DNA of 64,000 bases from Arachnia propionica (lineage in GTDB: Bacteria > Actinomycetota > Actinomycetes > Propionibacteriales > Propionibacteriaceae), in NCBI RefSeq assembly GCF_037055325.1, contig NZ_CP146373.1, positions 2,480,001-2,544,000 on the forward strand, in the 5' to 3' direction. This document shows, piece after piece, positions 41,177 through 49,505 of this stretch. The position numbers were made by a program, and so were the translations under genes. The notes under the pieces are model-generated. The model was not told where the DNA came from. It made no database searches and saw only the letters and a program-made list of their open reading frames with translations. Each line of letters starts with the position of its first letter. Within the stretch, counting starts at the first letter, position 1.

Positions 41177-42688
41177 ATGTCAGGTCGGATTCACAACGAG
41201 GGTTTCCGCTCCAAGTTGATGTCCGCTGAGGACGCAGCCGCTCTGGTTGAGAACGGCTGGAACATCGGTTTCTCGGGCTTCACCGGGGCCGGGTACCCCA
41301 AGGAGTTCCCCAAGGCCCTCGCCGCGCGCATCGATGCCGCGCACGAGAAGGGGGAGGAATTCCGCATCGGCATGTGGACCGGGGCCTCGACAGCACCTGA
41401 GCTCGATGGTGCGCTGGCCCGCACGGGTGGCGTCGCGTTCCGTGCGCCCTACCAGTCCGATCCCGAGATGCGCACCGCGATCAACAAGGGCATCACGAAT
41501 TACTGCGACATCCATCTCTCGCACATGGGGATGCAGGTGTCGCAGGGCTTCCTGGGTCCGCTGCACCTCGCCGTCGTCGAGGCCACCGCGATCACCGAGG
41601 ACGGCGACATCGTGCCCTCCTCCTCGGTCGGTCTGAACCGCACCTATCTCGAACAGGCCGACAAGGTCATCATCGAGGTCAACTCGTGGCAGTCCGAGGA
41701 CCTGTTCGGCATGCACGACATCTACTACCCCATCGGTGTCCTGCCTCCGAACCGTGGTGCGCTTCCCATCACCAGCACGGGCGACCGGATCGGTGACAAG
41801 GTGCTCAAGGTGGACGCCGACAAGGTGGTGGCGGTCGTCGAAACCAATGCCGCGGACCGCAACACACCGTTCAAGCCCCTCGACGACGATTCCCGGGCGA
41901 TCGCGGGCTACCTGCTGGACTTCCTGACCAACGAGGTCAAGCACGGCAGGCTGCCCGAGAATCTGCTGCCGTTGCAGTCGGGTGTGGGCAACATCGCCAA
42001 CGCGGTGCTTGCGGGTCTGCTGGAGGGTCCGTTCGAGAACCTCACCTCCTACACCGAGGTGATCCAGGACGGCATGGTCGACCTGATCGATGCCGGGAAG
42101 GTCACCGTCGCTTCTGGTACCGCTTTCTCGCTGTCCCCGGAGGCCGCGGAGCGGATGAACGAGAAGGCCGGGTTCTACCGCGACCACATCATCCTGCGCC
42201 CGATGGATGTCTCCAACCATCCCGAGGTGATCCGCCGCATGGGTGTCATCGCCTGCAACGGCATGATCGAGGCCGACATCTACGGCAACGTGAACTCCAC
42301 CCACGTCATGGGTTCGCGCATGATGAACGGCATCGGTGGTTCCGGTGATTTCACCCGCAACGGCTACTTCTCCTCGTTCGTGACCCCGTCGACGGCGAAG
42401 GGCGGCGCGATCTCCGCGATCGTCCCGATGGTCAGCCACGTCGACCACACCGAACACGACGTGGACGTCATCATCACCGAGCAGGGACTCGCGGATCTGC
42501 GTGGCCTGGCCCCACGTCAGCGCGCCCAGGCGATCATCGAGAACTGCGCCCACCCGGACTTCAGGGAGCCGCTGCGCGAGTACGTGAAGCTGGCGGCGAC
42601 GAAGGCCAACGGCCAGCAGACCCCGCACGACCTGGCGACGGCCCTCAACTGGCACGTGCGTTTCCTGGAGACCGGCTCCATGAAGTGA
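41177..42688 (+). CDS. Acetyl-CoA hydrolase / succinyl-CoA:acetate (propionate) CoA-transferase
   Basis: A 503-residue class I CoA-transferase of the Ach1/Cat1 family. It opens GRIHNEGFRSKLMSAEDAA, then NIGFSGFTGAGYPKEFPKAL, the V-G-N-I-A-N segment LQSGVGNIANAVLAGL with the conserved TEVIQDGM (the Glu that forms the CoA thioester), and the GIGGSGDFTRNGYFS motif near the C-terminus. In propionic-acid bacteria such enzymes move CoA between succinyl-CoA and propionate or acetate during fermentation. AAGGAGGG precedes ATG 41177. Exact substrate preference cannot be read from sequence. Confidence 0.93.
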   Translation: MSGRIHNEGFRSKLMSAEDAAALVENGWNIGFSGFTGAGYPKEFPKALAARIDAAHEKGEEFRIGMWTGASTAPELDGALARTGGVAFRAPYQSDPEMRTAINKGITNYCDIHLSHMGMQVSQGFLGPLHLAVVEATAITEDGDIVPSSSVGLNRTYLEQADKVIIEVNSWQSEDLFGMHDIYYPIGVLPPNRGALPITSTGDRIGDKVLKVDADKVVAVVETNAADRNTPFKPLDDDSRAIAGYLLDFLTNEVKHGRLPENLLPLQSGVGNIANAVLAGLLEGPFENLTSYTEVIQDGMVDLIDAGKVTVASGTAFSLSPEAAERMNEKAGFYRDHIILRPMDVSNHPEVIRRMGVIACNGMIEADIYGNVNSTHVMGSRMMNGIGGSGDFTRNGYFSSFVTPSTAKGGAISAIVPMVSHVDHTEHDVDVIITEQGLADLRGLAPRQRAQAIIENCAHPDFREPLREYVKLAATKANGQQTPHDLATALNWHVRFLETGSMK

Positions 42689-42717
42689 CGCCCCGATCCT
42701 GAACGCCACAGATTCCT

Positions 42718-42814
42718 CGTCCCTCTCGTGCATGAAGCGCAGCGGAAAACCGGTTCAACGTCATGTGACGACGTCGAGCCGTCGAATCCCTACGGCTCAC
42801 GCACGAGGGGGACG
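42718..42814. repeat. Long-range 14-bp inverted repeat downstream of the CoA-transferase
   Basis: CGTCCCTCTCGTGC (42718-42731) pairs with GCACGAGGGGGACG (42801-42814) at 13 of 14 positions across a 69-nt loop that itself contains an AACCGGTTCAACG motif. It lies between convergent genes and may be a terminator. Confidence 0.45.
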
Positions 42815-42879
42815 GATGTGATGGCGGGGACGGTAATTCGCACACGGAGCAGCGCAATTCGTGCGCGGGATGATTGGGT

Positions 42880-43425
42880 TCAGGTTCCCAGCTGGTAGGT
42901 GCGGTGCCGTTGCCAGCGACCGGTTCCGGGCGGCGGGCCGCTCCACAGTTCGACGGTGGTGCAGACCTGGCGGATCGGTAGTTTGCTGAGCACCTCGGCC
43001 TCCGCCGCCTTCAACTCGGCCAGGGGCGCGCGTTTGCCGATGGTGACGTGCGGTACGGCCCTCTCGGGAACGGCCCCGAAGGCGGGGTATTCGGGGAAGA
43101 CCTCACGGATCCGGGTGACGAGATTCGTCAACACCGCCGCCTCGCTGGGCACGAGATACACCGAATCCGTGCCGAACCATGCGGTGCTGGTGAAATCGAT
43201 GTAGAACCGCCCGAACTCGCGCAGCACGTCGATCAGGGCGTCGTCGTCCTCCATCGACAGGTTGGTGGTGAACGGGTACAGCAGGTTGAGATGCGCCGAC
43301 ACCCCGTCGGCGGCTGACGGATCGAGACGCTCACGCAGGGTCTGCAACACCGGTTCCGTGTCCGAACATTTCAGCATCAGCGCTGATTGCCGGCGCACCA
43401 GATGAGGTTTACGGGCGGCTTGCAT
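42880..43425 (-). CDS. 2'-5' RNA ligase-like 2H phosphoesterase
   Basis: A 181-residue protein with two HxxL-type motifs about 85 residues apart: SAHLNLLYPF (about 44-53) and PHVTIGKRA (about 132-140). This is the 2H phosphoesterase fold (LigT/2'-5' RNA ligase superfamily), which acts on 2',3'-cyclic phosphates or 2'-5' bonds. The first motif is H-L-N-L, with Asn where Thr/Ser is usual, so activity may be altered. The N-terminus (MQAARKPHLVRRQSALML) is basic. It is convergent with the CoA-transferase gene and divergent from the M20 hydrolase. Confidence 0.8.
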   Translation of the reverse strand: MQAARKPHLVRRQSALMLKCSDTEPVLQTLRERLDPSAADGVSAHLNLLYPFTTNLSMEDDDALIDVLREFGRFYIDFTSTAWFGTDSVYLVPSEAAVLTNLVTRIREVFPEYPAFGAVPERAVPHVTIGKRAPLAELKAAEAEVLSKLPIRQVCTTVELWSGPPPGTGRWQRHRTYQLGT

Positions 43426-43531
43426 GAAGACATCTTATGTTTCTCACAGCATTTGCGTGGCATTGGGCAGAGGCGAGTCGCGATGCGGGCAGTTCCCGGC
43501 TGTCCGCGGGATCGTGGAAGACTTGGGGACC

Positions 43532-44740
43532 GTGAGCATCCAGGAGTACTGCCGCCAGTTGAACACCGACCTCGTGGCCCTGCGCCGCGAACTCCACCAG
43601 ATCCCTGAGGTGGGCCTCCACCTGCCCCTGACCCAGGCCAGGATCCTGAAGGCCCTCGAGGGATTGCCGTTGGAGATCACGCTGGGAAGGTCGCTGAGCA
43701 GCATCGTCGCGGTGCTGCGCGGCACCGCCCCGGGCGGGGGCGAACGCCCCGTGGTGCTGCTGCGCGGCGACATGGACGCGTTGCCCGTGAAGGAACTGTC
43801 GGGCGAACCCTTCGCCTCGACGAACGGAAATATGCACGCCTGCGGCCACGACCTGCACATGTCGCTGCTGGTGGGGGCGGTCAAGGCCCTCGTCGCGCAC
43901 CGCGACGAACTGGCCGGGGACGTGATCTTCCAGTTCCAGCCGGGCGAGGAAAGCGTCAACGGTTGCCTCCACATGCTGAACGAGGGTCTCCTCGACGTCG
44001 CAGGACGGCGCCCCGAGGCCGCCTGGGCCATTCACGTGTGGGCGGGCCTCGATCCCCTCGGCACCTTCTCCACCAAACCCGGCCCGGTGATGGCCAGCAC
44101 CGACGAAATCAAGGTGCGGGTGGTCGGGCGCGGCGGACACGGTTCCGCCCCACACCTGGCCGCCGATCCGGTCCCCGCGATGGCGGAAATGATCACCGCC
44201 ACCCACGCCATGGTGACCAGGCGGTTCAGCATCTTCGATCCGGTGGTGGTCAGCGTCGGTCGGGTCCAGGCCGGCACCGCCGCGAACGTGCTTCCGGAAG
44301 AGGCCTTCTTCGACGCCACGATGCGCACCTTCTCCGATGCCTCCCGGACGCGCCTGAAGCAGCTGTGGCCGGAGCTGCTGGAGGGCATCGCCCGCGCCCA
44401 CGGCGTCGGGGTGGAGATCGAGGTGGTGGAACAGTACCCCGTCACCGTCAACGACGACGATGCCGCCGATCACGTCGCCGACGTGGTCCAGGAGCTGTTC
44501 GGCGAACACCGGCACGTCCGCTGGAGCGAACCACTGGCCGCGGCCGAGGACTTCTCCCGCATCCTGGAGACCGCGCCCGGCTGCTTCATCGGGTTGTCGG
44601 CCTGCCTGCCGGAGCTGGATCCGGCCACAGCCCCGATGAATCACTCCGCCTACTGCCGGTTCGACGACTCGGTGGTCGTCGACGGTGCCGCCCTGCTGGC
44701 CGAACTGGCCCACAGGCACCTCGCGCCCTCCGCCCAGTAG
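43532..44740 (+). CDS. M20-family amidohydrolase (IAA-amino acid/hippurate hydrolase-like)
   Basis: A 402-residue metallohydrolase: LRRELHQIPEVGLHLPLT at the N-terminus, VVLLRGDMDALPVKE (metal Asp), NMHACGHDLHMSLLVGA (Cys/His metal site typical of the M20D amidohydrolases), FQFQPGEESVNG (catalytic Glu), a lid domain with GRGGHGSAPHLAADPV, and the terminal NHSAYCRFDDSV. It probably deacylates N-acyl amino acids or similar amides in the cytoplasm. GTG 43532 gives a normal family N-terminus; the frame is open to 43424 without similarity. Confidence 0.9.
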   Translation: MSIQEYCRQLNTDLVALRRELHQIPEVGLHLPLTQARILKALEGLPLEITLGRSLSSIVAVLRGTAPGGGERPVVLLRGDMDALPVKELSGEPFASTNGNMHACGHDLHMSLLVGAVKALVAHRDELAGDVIFQFQPGEESVNGCLHMLNEGLLDVAGRRPEAAWAIHVWAGLDPLGTFSTKPGPVMASTDEIKVRVVGRGGHGSAPHLAADPVPAMAEMITATHAMVTRRFSIFDPVVVSVGRVQAGTAANVLPEEAFFDATMRTFSDASRTRLKQLWPELLEGIARAHGVGVEIEVVEQYPVTVNDDDAADHVADVVQELFGEHRHVRWSEPLAAAEDFSRILETAPGCFIGLSACLPELDPATAPMNHSAYCRFDDSVVVDGAALLAELAHRHLAPSAQ

Positions 44741-44751
44741 TCTGGTCGGTG

Positions 44752-45453
44752 ATGACCACCCAGCCGACACCTCCCACACCCGCCCCACATCCCCCGGCGG
44801 GTCCCGCTCCTCAGGACGCCACGGTTTCCCGCCGGGTCACGGGCGATCCCCGCCCCCATGGAGCCGCTACCGCCGCCCCACCCGCCCCGAAGGAGATCGC
44901 GACGCTGCCGCCACTACCGGTGCTGCGTCAGGACGTGCCGCTGTCGGAGCGCACAGGAGAACCCCCGCGTCCGTGGAGCGTGCTGGTGGGCTTGGTGCTG
45001 TTCTGTCTGGCCGCCGCCGCCGTGACCGGGGTCTACGCGCGTCACTGGTGGCTCGCCGTGTTTCCCACCACGTATCCGTCGTCGGCTCATCTGGTCCAGT
45101 GGGTGGCCCCCGACCCCGGGAAGTGGTTGTCGCTGACCCTGGAGGGGGTGCTGGCGCTCGTCCTGGTGCTGGTCGCGGGCGCCTGCGCCGTCGCCGGCTA
45201 CCAGGCGTGGATCGGCTGGAACTGGGCGCGGATCATCTCGATCACGGCGCTGGCCCTGACGGGGGTCGCGGTTCTGCTGTTCGACCTGTGGGCCCTGGTC
45301 GCGGTCGTCCTGGCCCTGCTCGGCACGGTGTGCGTGTTCCTGCCCGAGACGACCCGCTACTTCCGGTATTTCGAGGCCCATCGGGCGAAGCGGGAGGAAA
45401 CCTACCGGAACCCGACGAGCATCTTCTACGGTCGCCTGCCGCGCTTCCGCTAG
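44752..45453 (+). CDS. Four-TM membrane protein of unknown function
   Basis: A 233-residue protein. The first 70 residues are Pro/Ala-rich and presumably cytoplasmic, followed by four TM helices (about 78-98, 128-150, 158-175, 178-195) and a basic C-terminus with RYFRYFEAHRAKREETYRNP. It begins 11 bp after the M20 hydrolase gene and is probably co-transcribed. The family is not recognised; similar proline-headed membrane proteins are common in Propionibacteriaceae. Confidence 0.7.
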   Translation: MTTQPTPPTPAPHPPAGPAPQDATVSRRVTGDPRPHGAATAAPPAPKEIATLPPLPVLRQDVPLSERTGEPPRPWSVLVGLVLFCLAAAAVTGVYARHWWLAVFPTTYPSSAHLVQWVAPDPGKWLSLTLEGVLALVLVLVAGACAVAGYQAWIGWNWARIISITALALTGVAVLLFDLWALVAVVLALLGTVCVFLPETTRYFRYFEAHRAKREETYRNPTSIFYGRLPRFR

Positions 45454-45488
45454 CAGCGGAGGGATCACGACGAGGAACCGGTCACAGT

Positions 45489-45539
45489 GAAGCCGGTTGA
45501 GTCGGGTCGCACCACAAGCAGACCGCCTCAACCGGCTTC
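45489..45539. terminator. Perfect 13-bp GGTTGAG-type stem between convergent genes
   Basis: GAAGCCGGTTGAG (45489-45501) and CTCAACCGGCTTC (45527-45539) are exact inverted copies with a 25-nt loop. A further CTCAACCGGCC follows at 45559. It lies between the membrane protein and metQ, which converge, so a bidirectional terminator is likely. Confidence 0.7.
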
Positions 45540-45590
45540 CGGATGGGGCTCCAGGCCTGCTCAACCGGCCTGGAACCCCCGTGATAAGGA

Positions 45591-46400
45591 TTACTTGGAT
45601 GCGAGGACCTCGCCCTTAGGCCAGGTCTGCTTGATGAAGTCCTTGACCTGCTGGCTGTGCAGCAGCTCGTCGAGCTTCTTCACACCCTGGTTGGCGTTGT
45701 CCTCACGCCACACGAGAATGTTGGCGTAGGGATTGTTCTCCACCTGCTCGACCAGCAGCGCATTGCTGGTGTCCAGGTTGGCGCTGAGAATGAAGTTGGA
45801 GTTCACGAAGACCAGGTCGAAGCCCGGGTCACTCAGCAGCTGCACGTTAATCTCGGGCTGGTTCTCTTTGAACTCGAGGCCGCGGGGATTCTGCTCGGCG
45901 GTCAGGTTGAGAACGGTGGAGTCCTTGGTGAGATTCTTCAGCAGGCCGGCCTGCTCCAGAAGTTTGAGGGCGCGGTACTGATTCGTCACGTCGCTGTTGA
46001 TGGCGACGACCCCGCCGTCGGGCACCGTGGACAGGTCAGTGTGTTTTTTGGAGAACACGGACAGAGGCTCGATGTGGACTCCCTCACCGTGGGAGAACTT
46101 GTAGCCCTTCTCCTTCATCTCGGTTTCCAGGTAGGGCAGGTGCTGGAAGTAGTTGGCATCCAGGGAACCGTCGCTCAGGGATGAGTTCGGGAGCACGTAG
46201 TCGTCGAACTCCGTGATCTCGATGTCGATCCCGGCATCCGCGGCGAGATTGTCGCGGACGTACTCGAGGATCTTGGCGTGCGGCACGGGGCTGGCCCCGA
46301 CCTTCACCTTGGCCTTATCCGACGATGTGCCGCCACCGCAGGCGGCCAGCATCAGGGTCGCGGCCAACAAGGCCGCCAGCAGGGACAGGTGTTTACGCAT
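45591..46400 (-). CDS. metQ: Methionine ABC transporter substrate-binding lipoprotein
   Basis: A 269-residue NlpA/MetQ-family lipoprotein. Lipobox LAAC (lipidated Cys21) is followed by VKVGASPVPHAKILEYV, DYVLPNSSLSDGSLDANYFQHLPYLE and VAINSDVTNQYRALKLLEQAGLL, all MetQ signatures. It captures D/L-methionine outside the membrane for MetNI. It is the last gene of metN-metI-metQ, 66 bp after metI. Confidence 0.93.
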   Translation of the reverse strand: MRKHLSLLAALLAATLMLAACGGGTSSDKAKVKVGASPVPHAKILEYVRDNLAADAGIDIEITEFDDYVLPNSSLSDGSLDANYFQHLPYLETEMKEKGYKFSHGEGVHIEPLSVFSKKHTDLSTVPDGGVVAINSDVTNQYRALKLLEQAGLLKNLTKDSTVLNLTAEQNPRGLEFKENQPEINVQLLSDPGFDLVFVNSNFILSANLDTSNALLVEQVENNPYANILVWREDNANQGVKKLDELLHSQQVKDFIKQTWPKGEVLASK

Positions 46401-46466
46401 GATGGCTGCGTCCTTTCCGGGCCAACCACGAGTTGGCCGCTGTTGTCACGGTGCGTCGGTTCCTTT

Positions 46467-47138
46467 TCAGCGGTGATCGACGCGACGGATCACCACATCT
46501 CCCAACACCTGAATGAGCTGAACCATTCCCACGAGGATCGCGATGGTGATCAGCTGCACGGATGTCTCGAAACGCTGGTAACCATAGTTGTAGGCGAGAC
46601 GCCCGAGGCCACCGCCACCGATCAGTCCCGCCATGGCGGAGTAGCCGACCAGCGTGACCACCGTCGTGGTGACGGCTGCCACCAGCGACGGCGCAGCTTC
46701 CGGCAGCAGCACCTTGGTGACGGTCTGCATCCGGGTGGAACCCATGGCGTGGGCGGCATCCACCTTGCCAGGGTGGACGTCTCGCAGCGCTGATTCCACG
46801 AGCCGAGCGAAGAACGGCACGGCACCTATGGTCAGCGACACGCAGGCCGCGATCGGCCCCACCGACGATCCGGTGAGCCACCGGGTGAAGGGGATGAGGC
46901 TCAGCATGAGGATGGCGTAGGGAATGGAACGGGTGATGTTGGCGATGGTGGACAAGATGACTGAAAGCCCCGGATTCGCCACGATCCCGCCGCGCTGGGT
47001 GACGAACAGCACCACGCCGAGCGGCAGCCCCAGGACAACGGTGGCAACGCTGGAGATGCCGACCATGATGAGGGTTTCGTAGATCGCGGGTATGAGGGCC
47101 CGGACGATGTCGTCGAGGCTCAGTTCGAGGAGGGTCAT
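46467..47138 (-). CDS. metI: Methionine ABC transporter permease
   Basis: A 223-residue permease with five TM helices and the EAA loop (MGSTRMQTVTKVLLPEAAPSLVAA, with conserved Gly). It has a typical MetI opening (IYETLIMVGISSVATVVLGLPLGVVLFV in pieces) and end (VIRRVDHR). ATG 47138 overlaps the metN stop by 4 nt. The longer open frame to 47999 is a shadow of metN. Confidence 0.93.
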   Translation of the reverse strand: MTLLELSLDDIVRALIPAIYETLIMVGISSVATVVLGLPLGVVLFVTQRGGIVANPGLSVILSTIANITRSIPYAILMLSLIPFTRWLTGSSVGPIAACVSLTIGAVPFFARLVESALRDVHPGKVDAAHAMGSTRMQTVTKVLLPEAAPSLVAAVTTTVVTLVGYSAMAGLIGGGGLGRLAYNYGYQRFETSVQLITIAILVGMVQLIQVLGDVVIRRVDHR

Positions 47139-48145
47139 CGGCCGGCTCCGTTCAGCTCGGATGTGGGGGTGCGTTTGGCATCGGCGCCGAGTTGACGCAG
47201 GTATCCCACCACTGCGTCGGGGTCGGTTCCGTCCGGCACCCGGAGTCTCAGATGGCTGAAGGTGATTCCGGCCAGGTGTTCGACGCTGCCCGCGACGATC
47301 GGGATCGTCACCCCGAAATGCTGCGATGTGAGTGCGACCACGGGACGGTCGGCGGTGCTGCCGGATGCGAGCACATCGATGAGCCGTCCGCCGTTTTCGA
47401 CGCAGGGGTCGTGGGGCGGGATTCCCAGCAGCGCCTGCGACAACGATCCGTCGAGGGTGCGGATCACCTCGGTGAGCGGCCCGGATTCGACGATCCGCCC
47501 CGCCTCCAGCAGCGAGACGGAATCGCAGATGCGTTTGACCACGTGCATCTCGTGGGTGATCACCAGAACGGCCAAATCGAGTTGGGAGCGCAGATCGAGG
47601 ATCAGGTCGAGGATCTCGTCGGTGGTGCGGGGATCGAGGGCGGAGGTGGGTTCGTCGCACAGGAGCACGGCGGGTTTGGTCGCCAGTGCCCGCGCGATAC
47701 CGACCCGCTGCCGCTGCCCGCCCGACAGTTGCGCCGGGTAGGCGTTCGCCGCGTCCGCCAGCCCGACGAGCTCCAGCAGGTCGAGGGCACGCTCCCGGGC
47801 GGAGGCCCGGCGTCCCTGGATCTCCAGGGGGTAGGTGACGTTGCGCCACACCGTGCGGGAGTCGAATAGGTTCGCGTTCTGGAACACCAAGCCCAGGCTC
47901 CGGCGGGCGTTGCGCAGCGCGGTTGAATGGACCTTGGTCAGTTCCACGCCGCCGATTTCGATGCTTCCCGAGGTGGGGCGATCCAGCATGGCGAGACAAC
48001 GCACGAGGGTGGATTTTCCGGCCCCGGAGTGACCGATGATGCCGTGGACGCTGCCCTCGGGAACGGTCAAGGAGACGCCGTCGAGGGCGCGCACCTTGCG
48101 TCCGGATTGGTGATAGACCTTGTGCAGGTCGGTTACGGTGATCAA
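47135..48145 (-). CDS. metN: Methionine ABC transporter ATP-binding protein
   Basis: A 336-residue ATPase: Walker A IGHSGAGKSTLVRC, Q-loop VFQNANLFDSRTVWRNV, signature LSGGQRQRVGIARAL, Walker B VLLCDEPTSALDP, H-loop VITHEMHVVKR. A C-terminal NIL-type domain (about 260-330) is where methionine binding inhibits MetN. The best start is TTG 48145, because GGAGGG stands 4-5 nt upstream; GTG 48187 would add 14 residues. No SAM riboswitch is evident in the leader (48146-48255). Confidence 0.93.
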   Translation of the reverse strand: MITVTDLHKVYHQSGRKVRALDGVSLTVPEGSVHGIIGHSGAGKSTLVRCLAMLDRPTSGSIEIGGVELTKVHSTALRNARRSLGLVFQNANLFDSRTVWRNVTYPLEIQGRRASARERALDLLELVGLADAANAYPAQLSGGQRQRVGIARALATKPAVLLCDEPTSALDPRTTDEILDLILDLRSQLDLAVLVITHEMHVVKRICDSVSLLEAGRIVESGPLTEVIRTLDGSLSQALLGIPPHDPCVENGGRLIDVLASGSTADRPVVALTSQHFGVTIPIVAGSVEHLAGITFSHLRLRVPDGTDPDAVVGYLRQLGADAKRTPTSELNGAGR

Positions 48146-48255
48146 GAACCCTCCTGGATGGTTGGCGTGCTCCTCAGGGGCCGACACATTGCATCAACCC
48201 GAAAGACCCCACATAAATTCCTGCACCGTCGCCACTGCCCGGTTCGACGGTGTGT

Positions 48256-48831
48256 TCAGGCCCGCACGGCTGCGGCGACATCATCGAAAATGTCGCGGTC
48301 CAGTACGGCACCGATCCGGCGGACGTCGTCGGGGTCGATGCGGATGATCCGGTTGATCCGCACCTCGCTGGGACGTCGCTGGGGGTCCCACTCCCCCGTC
48401 CCGATGTCCATCCAGCGCCGTCCGCTGCGAGCCTCCTGGACGGCGTCGCGGTCGTGGTCCTTGGAGGTCAGCAGCAGCCCGAGCAGCCACTCGTGGTCGC
48501 GACCGATGATCAGCACGGGGCGGTCCTTGCCCTCCCTGTGGTCCTCCTCGTAGGGCACCCAAGTCCAGACCACCTCACCCGGGTCGGCCTCCTTCCCGGG
48601 GGCCGGGGAATAGGTGATCCTGGGGGTGCCCTTGAAATCGCCGGGATACTCGCGGCGTCCCGATCCCCCGGTGCGGCGGGAGTCGTTCGGACGCCGCCCC
48701 GCGCTGCTGGATGTCCCCGTGGTGTGCCTCCTCGTGCTGCGGCTCCGTCGCGATCTGTTCACGTCGGGTCTGAACTGGGCCAGAAGGTCGCGAAAGATCC
48801 GTGACAGCAGGTCACCCAGCCAGTTGCTCAT
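48256..48831 (-). CDS. PemK/MazF-like protein
   Basis: A 191-residue protein. The first 80 residues are basic, Ser/Arg-rich and unstructured. Residues about 82-191 fit the PemK/MazF fold: PGEVVWTWVPYEEDHREGKDRPVLIIGRD (the P-G-E-V..W..V.Y.D....K.RP.LV motif), then LLLTSKDHDRD and the terminal segments RINRIIRIDPDDVRRIGAVLD. MazF-type proteins are mRNA endoribonucleases. No antitoxin gene adjoins it, and the long N-terminal region is atypical, so it may be a stand-alone actinobacterial homologue rather than a classic toxin. Confidence 0.75.
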   Translation of the reverse strand: MSNWLGDLLSRIFRDLLAQFRPDVNRSRRSRSTRRHTTGTSSSAGRRPNDSRRTGGSGRREYPGDFKGTPRITYSPAPGKEADPGEVVWTWVPYEEDHREGKDRPVLIIGRDHEWLLGLLLTSKDHDRDAVQEARSGRRWMDIGTGEWDPQRRPSEVRINRIIRIDPDDVRRIGAVLDRDIFDDVAAAVRA

Positions 48832-48944
48832 GGATTGAGCCTAGAGGGTCCGCACACGAGCTGCGGGCGCGCGGGGAAGGTGTTGTGGAAATGACGTCAC
48901 ATCACAGGAGAAATCGACTGTGAATTCCGCGGGTGTCCTCTGTG

Positions 48945-49065
48945 AGAGAGGCCCGCGCCCGTCCGATGGGGGGGTTCGGGCGGGCGCGGGCGTCCTTGGG
49001 TCCCGGCTAGCCGGGAGCCGGTGTCGCGGTCCGCTGCCCAGATGGGGGGAACAGGCTACGTCTCC
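48945..49065 (-). ncRNA. 6C-type actinobacterial small RNA
   Basis: Read on the minus strand, two stem-loops carry cytosine runs in the loop: GTTCCCCCCATCTGGG (six C, 49044-49049) and CGAACCCCCCCATCGG (seven C, 48968-48974). Both share CCCCCCAT. The second is closed by an 11-bp GC stem (GCCCGCGCCCG at 48951-48961 with CGGGCGCGGGC at 48981-48991) that may double as terminator. Two hairpins with loops of at least six C define the 6C RNA motif known across Actinobacteria. The palindrome CCCGGCTAGCCGGG lies between them. Exact ends are estimated. Confidence 0.65.
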
Positions 49066-49125
49066 TGCGCTCCGGCGAGACATACGTTACCGCACTCACG
49101 GTTCACAAGGAAGCCAATCGCCCCG

Positions 49126-49178
49126 CGCGTTAACCGTGAATAATCCTTTTGGCCTCGCCGCGTTAACCGCGATTAATC
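49126..49178. promoter_or_regulatory. Two 20-bp direct repeats upstream of the aldolase-like gene
   Basis: CGCGTTAACCGTGAATAATC (49126-49145) and CGCGTTAACCGCGATTAATC (49159-49178) match at 18 of 20 positions and start 33 bp apart, three helical turns. They are likely operator sites for an unidentified regulator. The remaining 49179-49505 shows no gene or structure I can support. Confidence 0.5.
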
Positions 49179-49505
49179 TTTCCTGCCATCTCTTTGGTCC
49201 CCCACCCGGCATTCACCTTCGTCAAGGACGCGTTTCATACCTTCGTCAGTGGCGGATTTCGTACGTCGGAGGTGGTCAGCGTCACGGCCGGATCACCGCT
49301 CCGGCTCCAAACAGCGGGCTTGACGCCGGCACCACGACCTCCCGGTCGCCATCGGAACCACCGCGGAATCCTGGTGACGCCCGAATCTTGGACGACCACC
49401 AGCGCCCATCGAGACCTTCTGCACCCGGTCACCATCCCCACGTCAATCGTTCCACCTCCCGGCCTCTTCCCGTGGGATCACCACCCGAATGGCATGATTG
49501 CCACC

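Noticed and set aside
41180-42733. 517-codon minus-strand ORF
   Set aside because: Antisense to the CoA-transferase; composition is typical of a reversed high-GC coding frame.
48146-48255. SAM riboswitch upstream of metNIQ
   Set aside because: The leader is short and lacks SAM-I/II/IV conserved elements.
48945-49065. Cobalamin, SAM or c-di-AMP riboswitch
   Set aside because: None of the conserved boxes of these classes was found; the paired C-tract loops on the minus strand fit a 6C RNA better.
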